Part shown: positions 1-6,436 of the stretch, piece by piece
Position numbering within the stretch: position 1 is the first letter of the stretch
Layout of the letters: the number at the start of each line of letters is the position of its first letter
Assembly: GCA_001464165.1 (NCBI GenBank)
Contig: LNEX01000175.1
Location: 1 to 8,449 of the forward strand
Reading direction: 5' to 3'
Length of the DNA: 8,449 nucleotides
Source of the DNA: a bacterium Ga0077546
Lineage (GTDB): Bacteria; Cyanobacteriota; Vampirovibrionia; Obscuribacterales; Obscuribacteraceae
Notes under the pieces: generated by a model
What the model saw: only the letters and a program-made list of their open reading frames with translations
The model's database searches: none
What the model was told of the DNA's origin: nothing
Position numbers and translations under genes: made by a program

Positions 1-124
1 CTCGGGCGAAAATAGAAATTGTTGCTCCCGCGGGATCGGCATAATTCAATGGTGCATCAAAAGCATAGCCCCGACAAATCATTCCAGGAAATTTGTCTAA
101 AATAACAGGCTTAATGGTTTTCAT
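1..124 (-). CDS. Alpha/beta hydrolase, proline iminopeptidase-like (N-terminal 41 codons, runs off left edge)
   Basis: The start codon is ATG at 124-122, with an AGGAG ribosome binding site (complement of 132-136) 7 nt upstream. Forty-one codons are visible before the window ends. After a variable first stretch the protein reads AFDAPLNYADPAGATISIFA. This matches the opening of proline iminopeptidase-type alpha/beta hydrolases, where a 'PLDHxxPxGxTIxxFAR' beta-hairpin precedes the hydrolase core. Family members release N-terminal proline or act on other small amides and esters; the catalytic Ser-Asp-His lie outside the window, so activity cannot be checked. There is no signal peptide in the visible part, so a cytoplasmic enzyme is likely. 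It starts 27 nt after the stop of the upstream TPR gene on the same strand, so the two are probably co-transcribed. The family call rests on a short motif only. Confidence 0.6.
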   Translation of the reverse strand, partial: MKTIKPVILDKFPGMICRGYAFDAPLNYADPAGATISIFAR

Positions 125-151
125 TGCTTAGCTCCTAGTGGCCGATCAATG

Positions 152-1753
152 CTAGTTTCCCGCGAGCTTATCAAACGTAAATTCAAAGGTAGCGTCACCA
201 ACAGGAATTCTCACAATGCATGCTCCAGCCTTATTGGCATCATCAAGCTGAAAGAAAATAGCACCGCTGATTGTTGCTCCCGGGTTGATATCGCAAGGTC
301 CAAGGCTTTGCGAACGAATTTGCTCAGCATAGGCCTTAGCATCATCTTCAATAGCCCGAGCCTTTTCCATGGCCCTTTGCTGCGCGGCATAATCAGGTAC
401 CTGAGTCATGACAGTGGTCATATTGCCACTGCGCATAACCGTTGGAATGGTGCCACCATAACTCATCACCGGCGGATAGAAGCCGCCAAAACCATAACCA
501 TAGGCTGGCGGATTAATATAAGTGCTACTGAGGGTTTGAGTGGCATCTTGGCCCCAGAAGCGCACCCACTTAGCCTTACTCTGAGCTTTCTTCTCGACGC
601 TGTCAGCCAACTTAAGCGGTTCAATCATGGTTGCCATCACCGCTTTCGGTGTCATAGCAATAAACTCAGGTTTCTTACCCATAAATTCGAGTGGACCACG
701 ACTGCGATTAAGCACAGTCAAAGCTACTTTTACGACCTTGCCTTTGCCCTGGGCTGAATTATCACGAACAGCCACGGCTTCCACCGCCACAGCGTCTAGA
801 GTAATGCGCTTGCGTTGCAAGCCGTCTTGAAAGCTGCGACTAGACCAGGGCGAGCCCTCTGTATAAGTATAAGTAGGGCAGAGCCAGTATGGCTTTGGCG
901 AATACCTGCGCTGTACAGCACCAGTGGCATTGTCCAGGGCTAGGGCTGTGGCAAAGTGTTGATTAGCCTCAGCCGCAAGACCTTGCTTGAATAGCATGGA
1001 GCCGAGCTGTTCTTCAATGTCAGCGATATTGAGAGGGGCAATACTAGGTGAATTTTTAGCGTAAGTAAGGGCATCCTGCAACAATTGCGAAGCCTGGTTA
1101 TAACCACCCATACCGGCATAGAGACTAGCTAAATGGCCCATGCAGGTGACTAATCGCCAGGTCTCGTGACTGTGCACACCATCAACCTTAAGCAAAGCAA
1201 TAGCACGCTTCAAAGTCTCGATGGCCTGCTCGCGCTGTCCCTGACCTTCTTCCAGCCATGACTGTGCATCAAGTACTCGCGCCGTGAGCAAGTTGACCTG
1301 CTCTTTATCATGCTCAGTTGAACTAGCTGTTAGTGGATCTAGCACTTTGTGTATGCGCTTTAGTTCAGGCGCAGCAGCAGCCATATTGCTCTGCCAGAGC
1401 AGAGCTTCAAACAATCCAGCCCTGAGACCAACTTCGGCAAAAGAGCCCTTCTTGTCTTTACCCAAATTCTTGATGCGCTCACTAAACACCAATTGGGCGC
1501 GGGCATAGTCACCAATGTTCAGGGCATTGTCACCATCAATGTCAAAGCTAGTGAGAGAGCCAACTAAAGCATTAGTGTGCCCCTGGCCGACCACTGGACT
1601 TACAGCAGCAGTCTGATGCTCAGCTGGCCCCTGAGCGTGGGCCGATGCTGTCACAATTAAAGCAAGCGGAAGCCAGAAAACAGCCGAAACAAAATAGTTT
1701 CCATGGAAACTATTTTTAGAACCATTGAGGAGTCCGGGTAAGCGACGGAACAT
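152..1753 (-). CDS. Secreted TPR-repeat protein with C-terminal beta-rich domain, function unknown
   Basis: This 533-residue protein is not assignable to a named function. Residues 1-24 form a long polar, basic leader, residues about 20-38 are hydrophobic, and AHA-Q at 38-41 is a good signal peptidase I site, so it should be exported. There is no lipobox. Residues about 75-275 are alpha-helical with degenerate TPR units (for example 'GDYARAQLVF', 'GQREQAIETLKRAIALL', 'GGYNQASQLLQDAL', 'GLAAEANQHFATALAL'), which suggests protein-protein contacts. Residues 315-385 and 484-530 look like strands of one beta-sandwich ('VKVALTVLNRSRGPLEF' and 'GATISGAIFFQLDD...CIVRIPVG'), similar in style to DUF4352-like domains. 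They are split by a Gly/Tyr/Pro-rich stretch (414-435) and a short Ala/Glu/Arg-rich helix (455-482). ATG at 1753 has AGGAA about 8 nt upstream and no alternative in-frame start precedes the hydrophobic segment. A hydrolase gene follows after 27 nt. Confidence 0.8.
   Translation of the reverse strand: MFRRLPGLLNGSKNSFHGNYFVSAVFWLPLALIVTASAHAQGPAEHQTAAVSPVVGQGHTNALVGSLTSFDIDGDNALNIGDYARAQLVFSERIKNLGKDKKGSFAEVGLRAGLFEALLWQSNMAAAAPELKRIHKVLDPLTASSTEHDKEQVNLLTARVLDAQSWLEEGQGQREQAIETLKRAIALLKVDGVHSHETWRLVTCMGHLASLYAGMGGYNQASQLLQDALTYAKNSPSIAPLNIADIEEQLGSMLFKQGLAAEANQHFATALALDNATGAVQRRYSPKPYWLCPTYTYTEGSPWSSRSFQDGLQRKRITLDAVAVEAVAVRDNSAQGKGKVVKVALTVLNRSRGPLEFMGKKPEFIAMTPKAVMATMIEPLKLADSVEKKAQSKAKWVRFWGQDATQTLSSTYINPPAYGYGFGGFYPPVMSYGGTIPTVMRSGNMTTVMTQVPDYAAQQRAMEKARAIEDDAKAYAEQIRSQSLGPCDINPGATISGAIFFQLDDANKAGACIVRIPVGDATFEFTFDKLAGN
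1691..1716. repeat. Perfect 26-bp palindrome inside the TPR gene's signal-peptide region
   Basis: Half-site AAAATAGTTTCCA (1691-1703) is followed directly by its exact reverse complement (1704-1716), centred on CCATGG. All 13 pairs match. As RNA it could fold into an 11-bp stem with a CATG loop, followed by TTTTG on the minus strand or by a T-run (1713-1717) on the plus strand. It lies within codons for NSFHGNYF in the leader of the minus-strand TPR gene. Its role is unknown: a dimeric regulator site, an attenuator-like hairpin early in the mRNA, or a dispersed palindromic repeat are all possible. Confidence 0.85.
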
Positions 1754-1818
1754 AGAAGAATTTCCTGCATAGTAAATAGAAGTAAAAGCCAGCCAGCAAA
1801 TCTGAGCGAATATTTTGC

Positions 1819-1848
1819 GAAGAGGAGGAGCCTGAGCCCCTCCTCTTC
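1819..1848 (-). terminator. Candidate terminator hairpin after the aminotransferase-ALDH-ACAD operon
   Basis: Arms GAAGAGGAGG (1819-1828) and CCTCCTCTTC (1839-1848) are perfect 10-bp complements around a 10-nt loop. The hairpin begins 23 nt past the stop codon of the acyl-CoA dehydrogenase gene and precedes the next gene on the same strand by about 65 nt, where a terminator is expected. On the minus strand the downstream flank is GCAAAATATT, with no T-run; on the plus strand the flank is AGTTTTATT. It is therefore not a textbook intrinsic terminator for the operon and may instead block antisense transcripts or stabilise the mRNA 3' end. Confidence 0.5.
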
Positions 1849-1870
1849 AGTTTTATTGGACTAGCAGATT

Positions 1871-3064
1871 CTAAACAGCAGCCATGGCAGTTAGATTCTC
1901 AGCAGGCTTGCCGTTGGCAAGACGAATACCGAGAGCATCTTGGCCGATGATTATGCGCTGAATTTCGCGAGTACCTTCGTAGATGTTCAATACTTTGGCA
2001 TCACGGAAGTAGCGCTCAACAGGATACTCATCAGAGAAGCCGTAGCCACCGAAGATTTGCACAGCATTGTGAGCATGCTTGTTAGCAGCTTCGCCACAGA
2101 AGAGCTTAGCAATTGAAGTTTCACGGCTGTTACGCACGCCTTTGTTCTTCAAGTGAGCAGCACGCAAGTAGAGCAAGCGGCCAGCTTCGCAGTCAGCCAC
2201 CATGTCGGCAATCATAGCTTGCACTTGTTGGTGCTCGCCGATTGGCTTGCCGAAAGTTCTGCGTTCCATGGCGTATTTGACAGAAGCATCAATACAACCT
2301 TGAACCAAGCCAATTGCGCCAGCGGCTACGGAGAAGCGGCCATTATCGAGAGCCGACATAGCAATTTTGAAGCCTTCACCAACTTTACCGAGCATATTCT
2401 CAGCTGGCACTCTTACTTCATCGAGGAAGAGGCTAGCTGTATCAGATGCTCTCAAGCCGAGCTTACCGTGCATTGCTTGAGCGGTGAAGCCTTTTGATTT
2501 GGTATCAACCACAAAGCAAGTGATGCCTTTGTGGCCTAGAGCTGGATCAACAGTTGCGAAAATCAAAGCATGAGTAGCGATGGTGCCGCAAGAAATCCAG
2601 GTTTTGGAACCAGAAAGAATGTAATCGTTGCCATCTTTGACAGCGCGAGTTTGTTGATTAGCAGCGTCTGATCCAGCTTCTGGCTCAGTCAAACCATAAC
2701 AACCCAAGAAGTCTCCGGAACAAAGTTTAGGCAGATAGAATTTCTTCTGCTCTTCAGTGCCCCATTTGAAGATTGTCAAAGCAACCAATGAAGTTTGCAC
2801 TGAGAACAAAGTTCTAGTGGAAGAACAAACACGGTTAACTTCTTCAGTCATCAAGCCATAGGCAACATAGTCCATGCCAAGGCCGCCGTACTTTTCTGGA
2901 ACTGGGCAACCAAGAAAGCCTTCAGCAAAGATCTTCTTAGCAATATCCCAATCGAATTTGCAAGCGCGGTCGTTAGCTTGAGCTTTAGGAGCAATCTCGC
3001 GCTCAGCAAACTCACGCATGTGTTTGCGCATTGCAATTTGTTCGGGTGTGAAATCAAAATCCAT
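1871..3064 (-). CDS. Acyl-CoA dehydrogenase (short/branched-chain type)
   Basis: This is a full-length FAD-dependent acyl-CoA dehydrogenase (397 residues, normal for the family), which oxidises an acyl-CoA to the trans-2-enoyl-CoA and passes electrons to electron-transfer flavoprotein. The N-terminal helical domain covers about 1-118. The FAD-binding beta-domain follows, with YGLTEPEAGSD (123-133) and KTWIS (154-158), and then the C-terminal helical domain with RRTFGKPI (268-275) and QIFGGYGF (336-343). The catalytic base is E363 in IYEGT, the position used by short-chain and many branched-chain enzymes. No signal peptide; cytoplasmic. ATG at 3064 has GGAGA 6 nt upstream (complement of 3071-3075). 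It is the last gene of the operon, 24 nt after the aldehyde dehydrogenase. The substrate could be butyryl-, isobutyryl-, 2-methylbutyryl- or another short acyl-CoA. Glutaryl-CoA is suggested by context, but the YEGT-H-D-I signature of glutaryl-CoA dehydrogenases is absent (here YEGTREI). Confidence 0.93.
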   Translation of the reverse strand: MDFDFTPEQIAMRKHMREFAEREIAPKAQANDRACKFDWDIAKKIFAEGFLGCPVPEKYGGLGMDYVAYGLMTEEVNRVCSSTRTLFSVQTSLVALTIFKWGTEEQKKFYLPKLCSGDFLGCYGLTEPEAGSDAANQQTRAVKDGNDYILSGSKTWISCGTIATHALIFATVDPALGHKGITCFVVDTKSKGFTAQAMHGKLGLRASDTASLFLDEVRVPAENMLGKVGEGFKIAMSALDNGRFSVAAGAIGLVQGCIDASVKYAMERRTFGKPIGEHQQVQAMIADMVADCEAGRLLYLRAAHLKNKGVRNSRETSIAKLFCGEAANKHAHNAVQIFGGYGFSDEYPVERYFRDAKVLNIYEGTREIQRIIIGQDALGIRLANGKPAENLTAMAAV

Positions 3065-3088
3065 TTCTTATCTCCAATTGAATTTCTA

Positions 3089-4642
3089 TTATTCAGCTTT
3101 CGCAACGAGTTCGTCTGTATCGATTTGGGCTTTCTGCAAGCGACCGGAATAATCTACATATATAGACTTCCATTCGGTGAAGAAGTCGATGCAGGCAGTA
3201 CCAGCTTCTCTGTGGCCATTGCCAGTTTGCTTAACGCCACCGAAAGGCAACTGAATTTCAGCACCAATGGTAGGAGCGTTGATGTAAACAATGCCTGATT
3301 CTAGGTCTTCCATAGCCATAAAGGCGCGGTTAACGTCTTTGGTGTACATAGAGAGCGATAGACCAAAATCAGTTCCGTTTGCTACTTCAAGAGCTTCTTC
3401 AAAGTTCTCAACTGGAATAATGCATGTCACTGGTCCGAAGATTTCTTCTTGAGCAATACGCATGCTCGGCTTAACGTCGCAGAATACAGTAGGCTCGTGG
3501 AAGAAGCCCTTAGCAAAGACCCCTTCAGTTAGAGCGTTGCCACCACAAAGAAGTTTGGCACCTTCTTTTTTGCCAATCTCAACATACATTTTTACTGTAT
3601 CGAGTTGGCCTTGGTTTACAACTGGTCCGACTTGAACTGATTCATCAAGGCCATAACCCAATTTCAAAGCTTCAGTAGCTTTCTTGAATTTGGTGCAGAA
3701 TTCTTCGTAGCGAGCTTTGTGAACGATGACACGGCTAGCAGCTGTACAACGTTGACCGGCTGTACCGAAGGCTCCCCAAAGTGCACCTTCTAAAGCCAGA
3801 TCAATATCAGCATCTTCCATAACACAGATGGCATTCTTGCCACCTAGTTCGCAAGAGATTTTCTTCATCAACTCGCCGCAACGGCCAGCAACTTTCTTGC
3901 CTACTTCACATGAGCCAGTTAGTGAAATGGCATGCACTCTAGAATCTTCAACCAGAGCATTGCCAACTTTGGATCCAGATCCAGTAACCAAGTTAAGAAC
4001 ACCTGGTGGCAAGCCTGCTTCATTGAGAATTTCAACGAACATCAATGCACAAAGTGGAGTGTCACTAGCTGGTTTGATAACAACTGTGTTACCAGCAACC
4101 AAGGCAGGAAGGGTCTTCCAGCTTGGGATAGCAACAGGGAAGTTCCAAGGAGTGATCAAACCAACTACGCCGATTGGCTGTCTGACAGACATGGCAAATT
4201 TATGTGGTAGTTCAGATGGAACAGTTTGACCAACCAACCTACGGCCTTCGCCAGCCATATATTTAGCCATGTCGATGGCTTCTTGCACATCGCCGCGAGC
4301 TTCTTTGATGACCTTACCCATTTCGCGAGTCATGGTTTGGGCCAACTCTTCTTTGCGGCTCTCTAGCAAGTGAGCGGCTTTAAGCAAGATTTCAGCACGG
4401 TGAGGAGCTGGTGTGCGCTTCCAGGCTGGAAAAGCCTTAGCAGCGGCATCTACAGCATCTTTCACATCTTTAGGTGTCGAAGCTGCGAAATAACCAATTA
4501 CTTCGTCAGTTTTGGCTGGATTGTAAGAAGCAAAAGTTTCACCGGTCTCAGCTTTAACCTGACGACCATTGATGTAGTTGCCGTAGGTATGTGGCTTTTC
4601 AGCTTTCTTTGCTGATGCTTCAGGCATTGTTGAGGTACTCAT
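3089..4642 (-). CDS. NAD(P)-dependent aldehyde dehydrogenase (semialdehyde type)
   Basis: This 517-residue aldehyde dehydrogenase superfamily enzyme oxidises an aldehyde, probably a carboxylated semialdehyde, to the acid with NAD(P)+. The catalytic set is complete: oxyanion N167 in PWNFP, cofactor-binding K190 in VIKP, the Rossmann glycines G243 and G248 in LTGSCEVG, general base E265 in ELGGKN, nucleophile C299 in GQRCT, and E400 in EIFGP. The cysteine context GQRCTAASR differs from the GQTCVCANR typical of GabD succinate-semialdehyde dehydrogenases and is nearer to alpha-ketoglutaric-semialdehyde or ALDH7-like enzymes. The C-terminus (TGNGHREAG at 473-481, then VDYSGRLQKAQID at 496-508) is a distinctive tail. 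ATG 4642 follows a stop codon directly, so the frame cannot extend; AGGAG lies 11 nt upstream, a rather long spacing. It starts 30 nt after the aminotransferase gene, which likely supplies its aldehyde. Exact substrate unknown. Confidence 0.92.
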   Translation of the reverse strand: MSTSTMPEASAKKAEKPHTYGNYINGRQVKAETGETFASYNPAKTDEVIGYFAASTPKDVKDAVDAAAKAFPAWKRTPAPHRAEILLKAAHLLESRKEELAQTMTREMGKVIKEARGDVQEAIDMAKYMAGEGRRLVGQTVPSELPHKFAMSVRQPIGVVGLITPWNFPVAIPSWKTLPALVAGNTVVIKPASDTPLCALMFVEILNEAGLPPGVLNLVTGSGSKVGNALVEDSRVHAISLTGSCEVGKKVAGRCGELMKKISCELGGKNAICVMEDADIDLALEGALWGAFGTAGQRCTAASRVIVHKARYEEFCTKFKKATEALKLGYGLDESVQVGPVVNQGQLDTVKMYVEIGKKEGAKLLCGGNALTEGVFAKGFFHEPTVFCDVKPSMRIAQEEIFGPVTCIIPVENFEEALEVANGTDFGLSLSMYTKDVNRAFMAMEDLESGIVYINAPTIGAEIQLPFGGVKQTGNGHREAGTACIDFFTEWKSIYVDYSGRLQKAQIDTDELVAKAE

Positions 4643-4672
4643 CTAGATTGTTTCTCCTAAATTGTTGAAGTC

Positions 4673-5974
4673 CTAGAACTTCATGCATTTTTCAAGTATT
4701 TCCAGAGCCTTATCGCATTCAGCGTCAGACATAGTTAGTGGTGGAATCAAGCGAATTACTTGCCCAGCTACACCACAGGTGAGCACAATCATTTTGTGCT
4801 CTAAGCAGCGCTCTGCTACTTTATCGGCGTGTTCTTTTGATGGTTCGCCATTCTTATCATTGAACTCGATACCAATCATCAAACCGCGACCACGAATCTC
4901 GCCAATGTAATCTTTGCCTTTAGCAAAGTCACGTAAGCGCTTCATCATTCTTTCGCCCAATTCATGAGCGCGCTCACAAAGCTTCTCTTCTTCAATCACT
5001 TGAATGGTAGCTAGTGCAGCAGCGCAGGAGACTGGGTTACCACCAAAGGTCGAGCCATGACGGCCAGCTGGCCACTTGTGTGAATGTTCGCTCTTCGAGA
5101 TAAAACCAGCCAACGGTAAACCACCAGCTAGGGCTTTTGCCATCAACATGATGTCTGGCTCAACACCTTCATGCTCGATTGCAAACATTTTGCCAGTTCT
5201 AGCAAAACCAGATTGCACTTCATCGATGATCAGCATGATGCCATGCTTGTCAGCTAGTTTGCGCAAGCGAGGCAAGAAGCCATTTGGTGGCACAACATAA
5301 CCACCTTCACCTTGAATTGGCTCAACAATGAAGCAAGCCACTTGATCAGGATGTACGAACTGGTGGAAGAGCACTTCGATTTCTTTGAAGGTTTCTTCAA
5401 CACATCTGTCAGCATCGTCTTTAAAGTGTGAGCGGAACTGATATGGAAACGGCACTGTGAAGATAGAACCAGGTAGTGGCTCATATTTTTCACGATAATA
5501 AAGCTTAGAAGTAGTCAGTGCTGTTGTAAAAATTGTGCGGCCATGGAAAGAACCACGGAAGTTGATAACAACCGGGCGACCAGTTACGTAGCGGGCCATT
5601 TTGATAGCGCCTTCTACGGCTTCAGCACCTGAGTTCGTCAAGAAAACAGAATCAAGTTTTTTAGAAGGGGCAATCTCTACCAATTTTTTGGCTAGCTCAA
5701 TGTAGCGCTGATGGTGAGTTGTAACCGAAGTGTGCATCAATTGATCAAGCTGAGCTTTAGCAGCAGCAACAACCTTAGGATGACAATGGCCAACGCTGTT
5801 AACAGCGATGCCAGTACCCATGTCGAGGTAAGCATCACCATTCATATCATATATGTACGAGCCACTGGCCCTCTCGGCCACGATGCGGGCTGAGCGCGAC
5901 AGAACAGGATTGACGTATTTGTCATCCATGTCGAGGTAAGCCTGATTTTTGTTCTTAATTTCCGCCATCACCAT
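4673..5974 (-). CDS. Class III PLP-dependent aminotransferase (4-aminobutyrate/ornithine family)
   Basis: This fold-type I, class III aminotransferase transfers the terminal amino group of an omega-amino acid, or a related substrate, to a 2-oxo acid. Numbered from the start chosen here (433 residues), it has SGAEA at 115-119 for the PLP phosphate, FHGRT at 143-147 for the ring, E218 in VEPIQGEGG, D251 and Q254 in IIDEVQSGFARTG, and the Schiff-base lysine K280 in MAKALAGG. T309 in GSTFGGNP and R363 in RGRGLMIGIEF are also in place. The open frame extends upstream to 6067, but ATG 5974 has AAGGAG at 5981-5986 with a 6-nt spacer, and the extra 31 residues do not look like family sequence. It is the promoter-proximal gene of the operon with an aldehyde dehydrogenase and an acyl-CoA dehydrogenase, so a catabolic role in GABA, 5-aminovalerate, lysine or beta-amino acid breakdown is likely. 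Some close relatives are amino acid racemases, so GabT should not be assumed. Confidence 0.9.
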   Translation of the reverse strand: MVMAEIKNKNQAYLDMDDKYVNPVLSRSARIVAERASGSYIYDMNGDAYLDMGTGIAVNSVGHCHPKVVAAAKAQLDQLMHTSVTTHHQRYIELAKKLVEIAPSKKLDSVFLTNSGAEAVEGAIKMARYVTGRPVVINFRGSFHGRTIFTTALTTSKLYYREKYEPLPGSIFTVPFPYQFRSHFKDDADRCVEETFKEIEVLFHQFVHPDQVACFIVEPIQGEGGYVVPPNGFLPRLRKLADKHGIMLIIDEVQSGFARTGKMFAIEHEGVEPDIMLMAKALAGGLPLAGFISKSEHSHKWPAGRHGSTFGGNPVSCAAALATIQVIEEEKLCERAHELGERMMKRLRDFAKGKDYIGEIRGRGLMIGIEFNDKNGEPSKEHADKVAERCLEHKMIVLTCGVAGQVIRLIPPLTMSDAECDKALEILEKCMKF

Positions 5975-5980
5975 AATGAG

Positions 5981-5986
5981 CTCCTT
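5981..5986 (-). promoter_or_regulatory. Ribosome binding site that sets the aminotransferase start
   Basis: AAGGAG on the minus strand ends 6 nt before ATG 5974. A second ATG two codons later would be 12 nt away, and the upstream ATG at 6067 would place this site inside the coding sequence. It is the main reason for preferring the 433-residue form. Confidence 0.75.
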
Positions 5987-6083
5987 GTTAGCGACCACTA
6001 TCAACTGGCCTATTCGGCACGCTCGTTGGCGCAGATTCATGAGCCACAAAAGCTCTGTATCCCCCACCAGTTGGCGTCCCTCA

Positions 6084-6113
6084 GTTATGTAAATGATAGC
6101 AACAAAATGTGAA
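6084..6113 (-). promoter_or_regulatory. Candidate sigma70-type promoter for the aminotransferase operon
   Basis: Reading the minus strand, TTCACA (complement of 6108-6113; one mismatch to TTGACA) is followed after 18 nt by CATAAC (6084-6089; four of six to TATAAT). Transcription from here would leave a leader of about 100 nt before ATG 5974, containing the CAACTGG/CCAGTTG inverted pair. The match is moderate and picked by eye. Confidence 0.3.
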
Positions 6114-6173
6114 GAAGCTCCTGATGTTTAGGATTCTGTCTGTATTTGCGGTGCGTTCAAATGCCCCAAAATA

Positions 6174-6211
6174 GGCTCATGACAACACTTTCGCTTGTCT
6201 TGCGATGAGCC
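6174..6211. repeat. Bulged hairpin in the divergent intergenic region
   Basis: GGCTCAT (6174-6180) pairs with ATGAGCC (6205-6211), and the adjoining GACAA (6181-6185) pairs with TTGTC (6195-6199). This gives 12 base pairs with a 9-nt loop and a one-sided 5-nt bulge (6200-6204). It is upstream of the candidate minus-strand promoter, so it would lie outside the operon's RNA but inside any long leader of the plus-strand hydrolase. It is not followed by a T-run on either strand, so an intrinsic terminator is unlikely; a structured leader or a protein site is possible. Confidence 0.4.
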
Positions 6212-6425
6212 AGCCACGGGCCCAAGAAGATATTTATTGAATATCAGTTTCAGTCAAATCAATTAAGGGAGATTAACCAAAAGCACCAGTATCAACTGTC
6301 TTCACCTTACCAAAGGCCGCTACCAACGCCTATTGCCAAGAGGCGCCTTTTAGCTGTACGCAGTTCCGGTCTGCGAGAGAAGGGCCAAACTTTGATTTTA
6401 CTGATGTTAAACTTCGTTGATAGTC

Positions 6426-6430
6426 AGGAA
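6426..6430 (+). promoter_or_regulatory. Ribosome binding site supporting a GTG start for the serine hydrolase
   Basis: AGGAA is followed by a 6-nt spacer and GTG at 6437. The competing TTG at 6392 also has an AAGGG (6380-6384) at suitable spacing, while the in-frame ATG at 6404 has no visible site. GTG is preferred because it places the basic n-region right at the start of the signal peptide. Confidence 0.5.
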
Positions 6431-6436
6431 ATCGCC

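Larger units (their letters stand above)
5975..6436. other. Divergent intergenic region, no gene seen
   Basis: About 460 bp separate the minus-strand catabolic operon from the plus-strand serine hydrolase, and no open frame here has both a convincing start and family-like sequence. Besides the promoter and hairpin listed separately, it holds an inverted pair CAACTGG (6002-6008) and CCAGTTG (6067-6073), and a direct repeat GTTGGCG (6025-6031 and 6070-6076). Both lie in the predicted leader of the operon. GATATT-TATTG-AATATC at 6229-6245 is a small operator-like palindrome. The length and number of symmetrical elements suggest regulation of one or both flanking transcripts; no regulator gene is adjacent. 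Confidence 0.6.

Noticed and set aside
149..757. 202-codon plus-strand open frame opposite the TPR gene
   Set aside because: It lies wholly antisense to a gene with a signal peptide, ribosome binding site and repeats, and its product shows no family-like features. Shorter antisense frames at 2153-2497, 3828-4229 and elsewhere were rejected for the same reason.
5063..5074. 12-bp palindrome GGCCAGCTGGCC in the aminotransferase gene
   Set aside because: It is short, GC-rich and inside conserved coding sequence, so it is plausible by chance.
5975..6067. Longer aminotransferase starting at 6067 (31 extra residues)
   Set aside because: The extension contains the strong AAGGAG site for ATG 5974 and reads unlike family N-termini.
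6161..6208. 15-codon plus-strand frame (MPQNRLMTTLSLVLR)
   Set aside because: No ribosome binding site, and it overlaps the bulged hairpin; nothing supports translation.
6327..6350. CGCCT/AGGCG hairpin followed by CCTTTT as a plus-strand terminator
   Set aside because: Only 5 base pairs with a 9-nt loop, and there is no plus-strand gene upstream for it to terminate.
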